Made by a program: the position numbers and the translations under genes. The notes beneath the pieces were generated by a model that was not told the origin of the DNA, did no database searches, and was given only the letters and a program-made list of their open reading frames with translations. This document shows, in pieces, positions 32,729-43,651 of a stretch of DNA of 64,000 bases (position 1 is its first letter; each line of letters starts with the position of its first letter). The stretch is from Litsea cubeba (taxonomy: Eukaryota; Streptophyta; Magnoliopsida; Laurales; Lauraceae). The stretch covers positions 36,010,805 to 36,074,804 of the forward strand of contig CM022951.1 in NCBI GenBank assembly GCA_012931725.1, written 5' to 3'.

Positions 32729-34834
32729 GAGAGCCCCGAAGATTTCATCAACATCTTCAACAAATAGGTATTTCTTTTCTACTCGTTCTTTGAAGGCATC
32801 AGAGAGTTCGGGTCTCTTACCTGCAGCTTTGTTTTCAGCTTTCTTTGGTGGCTGAGGAGCTGACTTGGTTTGTGCATTAAGGACCTCTTTTTTCTTTATT
32901 TTAGAGGTTGCAATGGCTGTTGGCTCTTTTCTTGATGATTTCTAACTATTGAGGTTTTTAATCACCATTTCAGCTTCCATGGAAGCTTCTAGGAGTTCTC
33001 CCAGATTCTTTGATTTGTTGCCAATGATCATAGAGCGGATTCTAGCTCTCATGTTGTTTCGGCAAATGTCGACTAGCGACGCTTGTGGCAGTACATCGCA
33101 GCATTTGTATGCCATTGCTTTCCACTTGTGAATGAAGTCATATGTTGACTCATTCTCCCCCTATTTTAGGCTGCACAGCTGAGCCATAGCAGCGGGATGA
33201 TCCTCACCTTTGAAGTGAGTCAGGAAGCGTATCTCTAGCATGACCCAATTTTAGATGGAGTCCTCTGGCAAAGTGGAGTACCAGTCGAAGGCCGTACCTT
33301 TTAGGGTACTTGAAAATAGGCAGATCTTGAGGGCATCTTGATTTGCGATAGTTCCCGTCAGGATCTTGAAGTGGATGACGTGCTGTTTGGCTGATCCTTT
33401 CCCCGTATATGTTTGGAGAGTAGGATACTTGAATTTTGTAGGGAATGGGACCGTGTCCATCCATAAAGGATATGGTGGCTTGATCCCATGCTCCTTGAGT
33501 ATATCCTCTTCTTTTGCTTTTGTGAAGATTCTGTCTACGTCCTTTTTGGTAAGGGCGCGTGACTCATTTTCTTCTCCATTTACCTCATCATCTTGATGAT
33601 TCGGAGGAGGTTCATTGTTCACCTGATTTTGGAAGGCGAGGAGAAGGTTTTCCATCAGAGTTTCAATCCTCTGCTGGCCTTGTTCCAACTGCTGGATACG
33701 TGTGAGCGCATCATCTTATGGTAGATTGCAGGTTGGTGGCTCAGAATTTATAGCCTGGACGTTCATCCCTCGGGATTTGAAAGAAGAAATTATCCCGGTG
33801 ACTGAGCTGAGGCTCATTCTTTTTGATGAAGAGCTTGAGGAAGGATCACTCTGCTGTCCTTTGCTTGAAGGAGCAGGGGATTCTTCTGAATGTCTTCTTG
33901 TCCTGGAGACACTGCGGGTCACCGGACGTCGGACATGGATTTTTGTTGCTGACTTTTGGCATCTTCTGGTTTTTCCAACCATATGGACAACAGCAATTTG
34001 GTTGGGTCTTTCTTTTTCCACCCATTTGGGAGAGACTTGAAGTGTAGGAGGCTGGCTTCTCTAGTCTCTTTTGTCGATACGACGTGTGGCGGTGTATACA
34101 ATGAGCAATTTGGGCTTCGGTCAGCTCTGGCTGGGCTTTGACGATGAAGGATGTGCTCCCTCGGGCTCAGCAGCCAAGCCTGTCTTCTTTGCAGCCGGGC
34201 AAGGATAGGATGCGGACCCGGTCCTTCGCCTGCTGCAGCGAAGCTTTTAATTTTTCGAGTTCGGCCCCTGTAGAGATGAAGGGTCAACTGCAGGATTGTG
34301 GGCCTTAGCAGGTGCTTGCAGAGGCATTGTGATGCATGATCTGATTATGGGCTTGTAAGAACAAGCCGGCTCATGCTGGGTTGACTTGGGAGTCAGGTTG
34401 GAGATGGGCTTCTCCTCTTTCATGTGGGGCCAGGTATGCCGGCTTGGAGGATGTTTGGGACCTTCTTTGTTTTGGTGAAGGTCTTGGGGACCAAGTCTTG
34501 GGATAGACCTGGTCGTTTGCGGGTCGAGGATTCGTGGGGTTACCACAGGCTTTGGGCCTTTTGGTGCTCCCCTTTGGTGTCACGGTAGTGACACATTGAG
34601 AGGCGAGCTTTTGCTTCTTGGAATGAGCATTTTGTTCTTCGGGAAGTGGGAATGGTCCCAGCATCCCAAAGACGATAGTTCGGGGAGTCGAGGTCGACCC
34701 GGAGTTCAAAAAGTTACCGAGTGAGTTGACGCTTCGGCAACTGATAGGGCGCTTGTAGGTGCGCATGGTTTGCTTCTGTTGAAGCATGAGCTGATGCTTG
34801 TTCTCATCGAAAGTAATGGTTAACGAAACTGCCA
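32729..34834 (-). pseudogene. gag: gag, TatB, broken
   Basis: ATG at 34834 (MAVSLTITFDENKHQLML) opens a frame running to 34371. Further frames at 34287..33919 and 34021..33716 lead to the structural domain (33688..33251, with FDWYSTLPEDSI). The region downstream to the zinc motif has several stops. The N-terminal 155 codons are better kept than in TatA and identify the gag start. Function as for TatA gag. Confidence 0.75.
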
Positions 34835-35860
34835 TTGTTAGTTTTCGAAAAAATTTTGAAACAAGACCACATCCATTAGTAATCACAAGAATATAATGAT
34901 CATAAATGGGGAGTTCAATAGTTTTGTCTTTTCAAATCGCTAGAGGGATATGACCCAAGCAATATGAAGAAGGCAAAAAGCCATAGATGGTACAATTGTT
35001 CTGATTGCAAGTATGGTGAGCCAAGAATGAGCGTCCCAGTGACCGCTAGAATCAATTGTGAACCTAAATTCGACTTATCGAGAAGCAGAGCATGCTCGAT
35101 GTAAGAAGAATATAAGGTTGAAGTTACAAATGTGCCGGTCGCGAATACAGTAGACCCTGAAAGGGCGTACTAGTACCGCTAGACACAAATGTTTGGAGAC
35201 CGCATCCATGAGATGAGATTCTCTGTTTTGAAATATCAAGATTGGTATTCTGATCCAAATACGGGCTCAACGATTTCCGCGAGCGCCAGTACCCAGAAGA
35301 GAAGGAACCATAATTTCTCGGATCTGAATCCAAAAAATGACGAGAGTTTTTTTTTTTTGAAAGGCCAAGATCGGGTTCATCAAATAGAGCAAAAGGCATT
35401 CCAATCTGAACATGTGCTCAACGATTTTCGCGAGCGCCAGTGCTCAGAAGGGAGGAGACCGAAATTTTCTCCGATCTAAACCCAAAAATGACGGAAGTTT
35501 TTTTTTGAAGAATTTTTTTAAAAAAAAATCTTATTTATTTATTTATTTATTTTTAAGATTTTTTTTGAAAAATTTTTTATTTTTTATTTATTATTTTAAA
35601 ATTTTTATTTTGAAAATTTTTTATTTGAAAGACGAGAGAGTACACATAGGCCTCCTAACCCAGTCTTATGAAATCTCGATTAATAGCTTACTTAATGAAC
35701 TCGTTTGGAGGATCCTCGCCTAGAACAGTCAAGCTGTCTCCACACTCTGGACAGTGCTTTTCTTGAATCAATTGTGATCAAAGAACGCAATTGATTTAAC
35801 CTTAGTGGTCTATGTCTTTTTTTTTAAGATTTTTTTTAAAAATCTTTTTTTTCTTTATAT
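34835..35860 (-). other. TatB leader, truncated
   Basis: Matches TatA 656..1745 reversed, including two units of the ~150-bp repeat (35250..35480), T-rich tracts, and the block at 35630..35820. The ~165-bp array and 5' LTR are missing. Homology to TatA ends near 35860. Confidence 0.75.
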
Positions 35861-35961
35861 TGGATTTATTTATTCTGCTTGGCCGGTAGCTGGTACTGTC
35901 TACTTACTGCTTTTTTTTAGATAAGAAATGAAGAGTTCTATTTGTGAGTTTGAATTGAGTT

Positions 35962-36138
35962 TTGGTGTTGTATGCACAGGCAATAACAATGAGGACATAC
36001 TCAGCTCAGCTCTCCCTCACATCCTTGATATGCTTTGTGGGCACTCTACAATCTATTGTAGTCACCTTTGTCATGGAGCACAAGCCTTCTGTGTGGACCA
36101 TTGGCTGGGATATGAACCTCCTTGCAGCAGCCTATGCT
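35962..36138 (+). pseudogene. WAT1-related (EamA/MtN21) transporter exon fragment
   Basis: A single translated stretch, QAITMRTYSAQLSLTSLICF, followed by PSVWTIGWDMNLLAAAYA, closely resembles the middle of plant WAT1-related drug/metabolite transporters, including a membrane helix (LICFVGTLQSIVVTFVM). A possible acceptor is TATGCACAG before GCAATAAC (35979). Homology ends abruptly at about 36138, where YAGIVCSG would be expected, and the frame runs into unrelated codons. No other exon is visible nearby. It is a fragment of a ten-helix membrane transporter and cannot work by itself. Confidence 0.75.
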
Positions 36139-37658
36139 ATGTGGACTGAACTAAATGGTGTGGTTTAAACCGTGATTTTGTAAATATGTATGCTACTTTG
36201 TTTCTTACAACCTTTTTTGTAGTTTAATGATGGAGATTTTGTTGCAATACAGTAGAAGATTTGAACTTGGATGCAATAGTGTCATTGAGGGGAGTCCCAT
36301 ACCTGGCTATAGGGAAACATCTGTGGACCTGCAATAGGTGATCAAGTGACCTCTTGGGTGAGTTTAGATGCACCCGATTCACAACAGTAATAATACTTTG
36401 GCTGATTGATGGTTATCTCTTTCATGTTGTGCCATTTTCACCATCAAATCATTAGTGATGGATGATTAGGCAAAAGAAGTTTCATTTTTACATTTATGAT
36501 AATGATGTTAAACAGTGTTGAAGTATGATGGACTGAACCCATCTTTTGATAATTGTGTGGCGCTAATAACGATAGAACTTGCTTGTTTAAATAACAGTTA
36601 TGAGGTCTGTTGTAATGAATATTCACATAAATTATGATAAAACTTGCTTGTTCAGATGTTTAGATTTGGATTTTAAATAACAGTTATAAGGGGTTTGGAT
36701 TTTAAAATTTTTTTTGATGTTTTCTTAGGTGCTTTTCCTTATTGGGTTTTTAGTGCGCTTTTGTGGCTTGTTTGTTTTGGAGATTTGAATTTTATAGCAA
36801 GTGGGGAAAGGTGTGTTTTTTGCTGATGATTCTTATGTTATACCAAAGAGGCATTCTTCATAATTCAATGAGTTTGATGGCTTTTGAGAAAGCTCAGTTG
36901 AGTGGAAATCAGACCTCTTTCCATCATCTGGCCCCCTTCCTTTTCAAAAATTTCACATTTCTAAAATCACTCATTCTATCATTCTCTCTCTATTTTTCAC
37001 TTCTGGTGGTTGTATTTGTATAATAGAAAACCACTTGACTGACCAGAGTTCTACATTTTATTTTGGGCATTAGTTTGATGATAAAATTTAATTAGTTACA
37101 TTTCATTTTTCTATGGAAGAGAATCCAAACAGGCTTGAAGCAACGAAAAATTGGCCATTACAAGCTTATAGATTGAGATAACTCATTCTTGTTGGGACAT
37201 GTGAATGAGCTAATATTTGATGACAGACTGAATTTCCCAATTCTTGTTAAGACATTGGAGTTAGCTAACTTTAATGTGTGAATGAAAACTGCAAGTGTCA
37301 AGGTAGGGTTCTATGCATCATAAATATCATACTCATTGTTTTCTTTTTGTTTCTCCCAACTGATGAAGGCTTCCACCCAATGCATTGAATTTTGATTATT
37401 ATGAAAACTTCCTAGAATTGTTGGTGACAGAGATACACTTCCATGCAAGTTTATCCGAGTTAAGATTTTAGAACCAATTCTCCTTTGATTGCAATTTGCA
37501 AATCATGACATTACATGTGTTTCAATCTAGTGTTAGTATCCAATTTTGGATTGCTATGTTCAATTAACATGTTTAATCTTTTTTGCTATTTCCTTTTTAT
37601 ATTGTGTAATTAGTGAAATTCTGCAATCTATAAGCATAAAGCATCAATCTATATTCAG
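36139..37658. other. AT-rich unique DNA, no gene recognised
   Basis: No convincing exon on either strand. A chance ORF at 36763..37023 is Phe/Leu-rich and lacks coding features. It could be intron sequence of the fragments on either side or old intergenic DNA. Confidence 0.5.
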
Positions 37659-37862
37659 GATCTCTTTCGGGTGATGAAATATAAAGTCGAAGGGCATGAT
37701 GATTCAGGCATTGCTCTTGGGCCTTATACTGATAAAGGTAGCATAACAATTTTATGTCAAGATGAGGTTCAAGGTTTGGACGTGCTTTCAAAGGAAAACG
37801 AATGGTTACAAGTTGCTCTTCTCAAGGGTGCATTCGTAGTTTTCATTAGAGAAACACTTAAG
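37659..37862 (+). pseudogene. 2-oxoglutarate dioxygenase (AOP-like) exon fragment, active-site His lost
   Basis: A 204-bp exon with good borders: ATATTCAG|GATCTC and CTTAAG|GTATGT. It reads DLFRVMKYKVEG, GPYTDKGSITILCQDEVQGL and ENEWLQVALLKGAFVVFI. This matches the central exon of plant AOP-type and related iron/2-oxoglutarate dioxygenases. The family motif PHTDK, whose His and Asp bind iron, reads PYTDK, so an iron ligand is replaced. The usual GD near the exon end reads RE. Splice sites and frame survive, but flanking exons are not found within 1 kb. It is most likely a relic or a transposon-carried fragment. Confidence 0.78.
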
Positions 37863-38094
37863 GTATGTGTCTTTGTGCACTTTTTAATTGTATGATAGAG
37901 TTACCATGGATTTTATATAAATTCATTGCCATATTTTTATGCACATCCTAACTCTATGCGTGGGATAATTATATTCACATTGTGGGATTTGTGGTACACA
38001 TGCAGATGAGAGAGTATCTATGTAGTCAGAAGTACTATAGGTGGCCCATCAGAAATGGATCAGGAAATTCCATTGTTTTTTTTTTTAAAACAAC

Positions 38095-38474
38095 AAATGC
38101 TTAGTAACGGATATAAACCGTTAGAAATTGAATACTTAGTAACAGATATCAACCGTTAAAAATATTTTGACCAAATAGTTATCTATAAATATATGCGTCA
38201 GAAAGTGGGAATTACCAACATTTTTTTCCGTTGGGATCAAACTATGAACAAATTAATAACCTTTATTAATAAATTGTAACGATTGCATATGTGTTGCTAA
38301 AATTAATTTCAGTCACACTTGATAACCGTTAGTAATATTTCTAACGGTGATAAAGTGTTACTAACTTCTAGTACTTTACATTTGTAACGCAATTGTGTCA
38401 ACGCAAAATAACCGTTACAAATATTTTTTGTAACGGCTGTATGTCCGTTACTAATCGATTAATATGGTGTAGTG
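38095..38474 (-). mobile_element. CACTA-like DNA transposon terminus with subterminal repeats
   Basis: Ends TATGGTGTAGTG (reverse CACTACACCATATTAATCG). Inside it, about ten copies of GTAACGG/CCGTTA in both orientations fill 350 bp, as in CACTA subterminal regions. It abuts the gypsy LTR at GGGG (38475), which matches an internal GGGG of the complete LTR (55815 region), consistent with insertion there. The other terminus was not found. Confidence 0.65.
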
Positions 38475-39507
38475 GGGGAAAGATGCATAGGAAATTCAAA
38501 ACTTATAATAAAGACAATCAATTCATCATATTATCTAGAAATTTACTTGCCTCAAGTCAAAGGAGAGATAAAACACTCTTCAAACAACTCTCTAGGGCCT
38601 GAAGCTCCAAATCTACAAAAACCCCCAAAAAATTTCCCAAGAAGAACCCTAAAATCAATCATTTGTAAATCTCAAGAGAAAACTCTTGCATGTATGAGAG
38701 AAATGCTCCAAATGGCTTGAAAAACTAAGATTTCATGAAAGAAAAGCCATGGCTAACCTTAAAGAGCTCAAACAAAGAAGAGAAGCTTGAAAAAGAGCTT
38801 TGCCCTAGCTCAAATCCTTACAAAAATGTATCTTTGGAAAGCTTGGAGAGGGAGGAAGAAGCCTAGGAGATCAACCCTCTCTTTGTCTTCAAGGAATGAG
38901 GGTTCAAGAAGAGAGAGAAAGTGCCAGGAGAGGAGAAACCCTTGGCTCAAAATGTTGCAGGAAAAGATAGAATGAAGGGTGAGAAGGGAACTATTCCTTT
39001 TATAAGATGGGTTTGTGGGTCCCAATCTTCATAGGGCTGAAAAATGGTATTTGCGGGTCTCGAACGAAAACGATGAAGAAGACAAAAACGATCAACGTAA
39101 TATCTACTCTCCAAAAAATATATTTTTGTCAATTTCTGAAATGTTCGAAATTTGGGTACAGATTTTGTGTGAAAGGTCAATTTTGCCCTTTTCTCGAAAA
39201 ATGCAATTTCTGATCATTAAATCAAAACGGTCAAACATGAAAGTTGATAATCTAAATGAAATGAGTCAAAATAAATAAAAATGGGGATTTTACAAAAAAT
39301 CAAGGTTAAACCCCCGAGGTTCACACACAACACAGGGCGCCCCGGCCCGCGTCAAGCTTAAGTCAACGACTCTCGAAATTTCCCAAAGCTATTCAAACAT
39401 TCTAATCTACCTTAAAAAAATTAAGCTAATCATCCACTAACCCTACTTATCAACTAATCACGGTTAAAACATAATTAAATATACCAAACCTGGGTCGGGG
39501 TCTGACA
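38475..39507 (-). repeat. 3' LTR of gypsy element, truncated by CACTA terminus
   Basis: Starts (reversed) TGTCAGACCC at 39507 and matches 55813..56830 down to 38475, about 1.03 of 3.09 kb. A likely TATA box, TTATAAAAGG on the - strand, lies near 38998. The remaining 2 kb is not seen to the left. Confidence 0.85.
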
Positions 39508-39522
39508 TCCTCCACCCCTAAA
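39508..39522 (-). promoter_or_regulatory. Polypurine tract, gypsy element
   Basis: On the - strand TTTTTAGGGGTGGAGGA directly precedes TGTCAGACCC. Confidence 0.75.
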
Positions 39523-39933
39523 AATCACATTTGGTTCTCAAAATGATCACTAACCTCTGGAAATAGCTGAAGGTATTTCTTCTGGACTTGATCACGAAGT
39601 TCCCAAGTGGCCTCTTCCGGTCCATGATTCTCCCAATGAATCTTTACCCACTGAATTGTTCTATTTCTCAACTATTGCTCTTTAGTGTCAATAATCTCTG
39701 CCGATTTCTCAATGTAGGTGGCATCTTCTCGAACTTCCAACGGTTCGTGATGTAGCAGGTGTGAAGGTTCCAAGACATATTTCCTTAGCATTGACACGTG
39801 AAACACATTGTGTACACCCAGAAGCTCTGGAGGCAAAGCTAATCTATATGCTACTTCCCCGACACGACTCAGGATCTCATACGGTCCAATGAATCTCTTC
39901 GATAATTTGCCCCTCTGTCCAAATCTTAGTGTT
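39523..39933 (-). pseudogene. pol: integrase C-terminus and chromodomain, gypsy element
   Basis: Translating the - strand gives GTLRFGQRGKLSKRFIGPYE, then VGEVAYRLALPPELLGVHNV, FHVSMLRKYV and, after one stop, a chromodomain-like end with IQWVKIHWENHGPEEATWEL and then RDQVQKKYLQLF. Chromodomains steer integration into chromatin with particular histone marks. One internal stop is visible. The frame is cut from the rest of the integrase by the solo LTR at 39939..42014. Confidence 0.8.
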
Positions 39934-39938
39934 CCTCT

Positions 39939-42014
39939 TGTTGGGATTGGTGTATGCCCTAATGCCCACTAGCTGCACTCTCATCTTTTGTTACTGGATA
40001 TTTACTGGTTATTTAATGGAATGACTCTTTTATCTTTAAACATGTATATATGTATGGTTGTGTAAGGCCCATTGTTTCTAGTAAATAAATTAGGTGTGTA
40101 GTGCCTACACGCAGATAGGTCTGATTCATGGACACTGGAAACAACATATTTGTTCATAACTGAGAGATGGAGTTGGGCACTTCATCTTGGTATAAGTTAT
40201 AGTGAGAGACTCTCCTGTATTCTGGGTGACTTACCTAAGTCATGGGAGGCCTTTCCCGAATTTTTCTCATTAGTGCATATGCAATGCATTGAACAGGACC
40301 ATTGTAGGTGTGCTCTTTAAAATAGTACTATCACTGAGAGAGATCAAGTCACCTCATGCTACTGAGTGACCAGTGCTCTTAATCTTGAGCATTTGTGGAT
40401 GAACTGACGAAGTCAAGTTCTTGTGCTTTAATTCACTATGGGTGAGATTCTTTTCATGGGTCAACGGCTCTGTGTTTTGGGTACTCGGACTTGATCAGTT
40501 GGGACGTGCAGATGCAATAAAGAATCTATGCCATCTAATGATGGAATGATCGTCCCCTTAAAATTATCCGATTAATCATCAAAATCTAAGATCTTAGTAT
40601 ATGGATGTTCCATATGGTTATTGAACTTGTGGGTCGCTCCCTGGACTAAGAGAATGATATCCGGATGATGATTAAGTTAAGGATATGAAGTTCTAAGGTT
40701 TAGATGTAATCGAGAAGGTTGATAGTACATCGGATAACCTGACTTGATTATGGATGTTACATACAGGGGCATTTAGGTCATTTTACTCAGTAGGTCGAAG
40801 ACAACTGTCATTTTCTGACAAGCTTATTTTATAATTATTATTTGTCCCTGGGGTTCAACCATAACTCTATAGTGGAATGAGTTAAGGTTAAAATGGTCTT
40901 AATGTTGCTATGGGTTTAGCATGGACATTTTTGGTCATTTTGGGAGCCAAGGGTAAATATGTCTTTTGGTCCCTTCTCTAGTCACTTTCCTATATTGGCA
41001 TGGTTTCCTAAATTGTTTAGATGACATTTGGTTGAATTATTTTAGTGGAAAAATAATTTTGAGTTTAAATTCAAATAGGCCTTTGATGGCATATATGAAT
41101 TTAATTCTAGATAAATTATTAACTTGTGGGTCATGGTATGATTAATAATCATGTGGGCCATGGCGTGCATTATTTTATGTGGGACGTTCATAATGGGAAT
41201 TCCATAGGCGAGGTTTCCAATTTTGAGTAGGTCTCTCTACTTGGAAGATTGGACTCCTCTTTGGATTAGTATTCCTATAGTAAAGTTTCCTTTTTGAATT
41301 AGAAACTTAAATTAGTAAGTGTTGTGCAACTAAGGTTAATAATTGCTAAAGTTTGTGGGATGTTCCTTTAATTTCCTTTTCTAATTGGAGTGTTTCTAGA
41401 AGGAAATAAATCTTTGGATTGTACTTTCCTTTTATGATATCTAAGAGAATTAGTAGGGATAGCTTTTAAGGAAAGGAATCCTAAAGTTTTCAATAAAAGG
41501 AGGAAACCCCCCCCCCCCCTGGACGTCCAACACATATCCTCTATGCTAGAGAATCCCACACGTCCAGCCTTCTTCTCTTCTTCATTGAAGAGAGCTTCAA
41601 GTCTGAGATTTTTCCATAGATAAAAAGTTCTTAAAACCCATCTAGAAATTGAGATTAAGATCCCACCATCTTAGCCAATCAGATTTGGAAGTGAAATAGA
41701 GAAGAAGATCAAAAGTTATTCTACTGCAGAAAATTCCAGCAAGGTATTTGCTGATTGTAGGTCTGAGTTCAGCCCATTGGATATTTTATTTCAGAGATTT
41801 GAAGTCTACATATCATCAAGGTAATAGACTTCTTGTATCTCCTTTATTTATACACTTGTTGATCATGATTCGGTGGAGTTATAATGCGATTTACATGGCT
41901 GATTTGTGCTGCGCATATGATGAAATCAGATTTGTTTTAAAATCTGTCTTGTTCTAAATCAGCCATGGACATCTTCTGGTAGTGTTTTCCAGATCTGAAT
42001 CGCGGTCTCTTTCA
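39939..42014 (+). mobile_element. Solo LTR, 2,076 bp, target duplication CCTCT
   Basis: Begins TGTTGGGATTGGTG and ends GGTCTCTTTCA, flanked by CCTCT at 39934..39938 and 42015..42019. Removing it and one CCTCT joins the integrase reading (SPVRG on both sides), which proves the boundaries. It contains no polyprotein and so is a solo LTR, likely copia by its start. It has a C run at about 41505..41519. Strand uncertain. Confidence 0.92.
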
Positions 42015-42019
42015 CCTCT

Positions 42020-43290
42020 GACCGGAGATACCTTTAAAAATACTTTGCCTACAACTTGGAATTGTAGATCCTTCCTTCGAACATCAGCATAACTTTTTTG
42101 TCGGCTTCTCGAAATCTTCAATCATTCATGAATAATTCTTACTATATCACTTGTTTCTTCAACCAATGAAGGTCTATGAAAACTGCGTTCTCCGACTTCT
42201 TCCCAACACACTGGGGTCCTGCACTTCCTGCCATACAACGCTTCGAAGGGGGCAATCCCTATGCTTGAATGGTAATTGTTGTTGTAGGCAAACTCGCAGA
42301 GAGGTAAATTCTCATCCCATTGATTCTTGAAGTCAAGTACACAAGCCCTAAGCATGTCTTCAAGGGTCTGAATAGTTCTCTCCGACTGACCATCTGTTTG
42401 CGGGTGATATGCTGTGCTAAATTGAAGCCTCGTTCCCATCGATTCATGTAAGGTCTTCCAAAATCTCGAAACAAATCGACCATCTTGATCTGAAGTAATG
42501 GAGACCGGCTGACCATGGCGATTGACAATTTCCTTCACGAAGGCTTGTGCTAAAGCCAACATGTGCATTTTCTTCCCAATATTTAAAGGAATAAGGTGTG
42601 CAGACTTCGTTAACCAATCTACTATGATCCAAATAGCATTGTTCCCTTTGCTTGTAGTCGGTAGACCCAAAACAAAATCCATGGTCAAGTGTTCCCATTT
42701 ACACTCTGGAATTTCTAATGGCTGCAAAAGACCAGGTGGTGTCTGATGTTCTGCCTTCACCAATTGACAAGTCATGCATCTGGATACATTGAAACAACTA
42801 TCTCTCTCTTCATATTATTCCAGCAAAAATGATTCTTCAAATTTTGGTACATGTTCATTTTCCCCGGGTGCATAGACTACCTCGTATTGTGAGCTTCTAC
42901 CATAATATCATTCTTCAAATTATCTATCTTTGGAACACATAGCTTGCCGCGGAAGTACAAAACTCCATCCATAATTTGAAAATCTGGGCATTCTGAGATG
43001 TGCTCCATAATTTTAGCCAAGTCCGGATCTTGCTCTGACTGTCCTTGATTTTCTGAATGAAGATGGGCTCAGACACTGTCATATTTGCCAACATAACTCC
43101 TTCCTTCAAGGGTTGGAAATCCACCCTCAATTCTTCGAATTGCTGAAAGTTATAAAATCCTTACAAACGGCCAAGCAAACTGATTTTCTACTCAATGCAT
43201 CAGCCACTATGTTAACCTTCCCCGGATGATAGATGATTGGGAAATCGTAGTCTTTGATGTACTCCATCCAACTTCTCTGTCTCATGTTTA
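42020..43290 (-). pseudogene. pol: integrase core and linker, gypsy element
   Basis: Open frame 42775..42122 contains the end of the zinc domain (RCMTCQLVKAEHQ), WEHLTMDFVLGLPTTSKGNN (first Asp), VSITSDQDGRFVSRFW (second Asp) and HPQTDGQSERTIQTLEDMLR (Glu), i.e. an intact D,D,E set. It continues to VGKVFLKVSPV at the solo LTR. 42776..43290 is the linker to RNase H, with stops and frameshifts (43130..42924 gives MRVDFQPLKEGVMLANMTVS). The core alone would be readable, but both ends are broken. Confidence 0.85.
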
Positions 43291-43291
43291 A

Positions 43292-43651
43292 TTATTTCTG
43301 AGAGAACAAATATTGGAGACTAAGGTGATCCGAATGAACTTCAAATTTTTCTCCGTATATATAGTGTCTCCATATCTTTAACGCGAACACTATCGCTGCC
43401 AATTCCAAATCGTGTGTTGCATATTTCTTCTCGTGTTCTTTCAATTGCCTCGACCCATATGCTATAACATTCCCATTTTGCATCAAAACACATCCAAATC
43501 CTACACCTGACGCATCGGTATAGATAACAAAACCCCCACTCCCCGAAGGTAAGGTGAGGATAGGTTCTGAAGTTAACCTCTTCTTCAATGCCTCAAAACT
43601 AGCTTCACATTTCTCTGACCATACGAACAGGACATTCTTTTGGGTCAACTT
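43292..43651 (-). pseudogene. pol: RNase H, gypsy element
   Basis: FVWSEKCEASFEALKKRLTS, then FVIYTDASGVGFGCVLMQ (catalytic Asp in YTDAS), then KKYATHDLELAAIVFALK (Glu in DLELAA) and FEVHSDHLSLQYLFSQK (Asp in SDH). It is joined to reverse transcriptase at 50936, with the copia element lying between. Confidence 0.88.

Larger units (their letters stand above)
18400..35860 (-). mobile_element. TatB: second Tat copy, 5'-truncated, tail-to-tail with TatA
   Basis: Reading 35860 to 18400: leader, gag, protease region, a reverse transcriptase deletion near 29200, RNases H, integrase, arrays, partial antisense gene and 3' LTR. Same family as TatA but clearly diverged. The 5' LTR and the ~165-bp leader array are absent: homology stops at about 35860, where unique DNA begins. 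A second deletion removes the outer LTR part, the hairpins, the antisense promoter and half of the mobile domain at 20299..20301. A solo LTR lies at 24045..25871. Confidence 0.88.

Noticed and set aside
36763..37023. 86-residue ORF between gene fragments
   Set aside because: Composition is Phe/Leu-rich with no splice or homology support.
41505..41520. C run as a possible insertion end
   Set aside because: Lies inside the solo LTR whose true ends are fixed by the CCTCT duplication.
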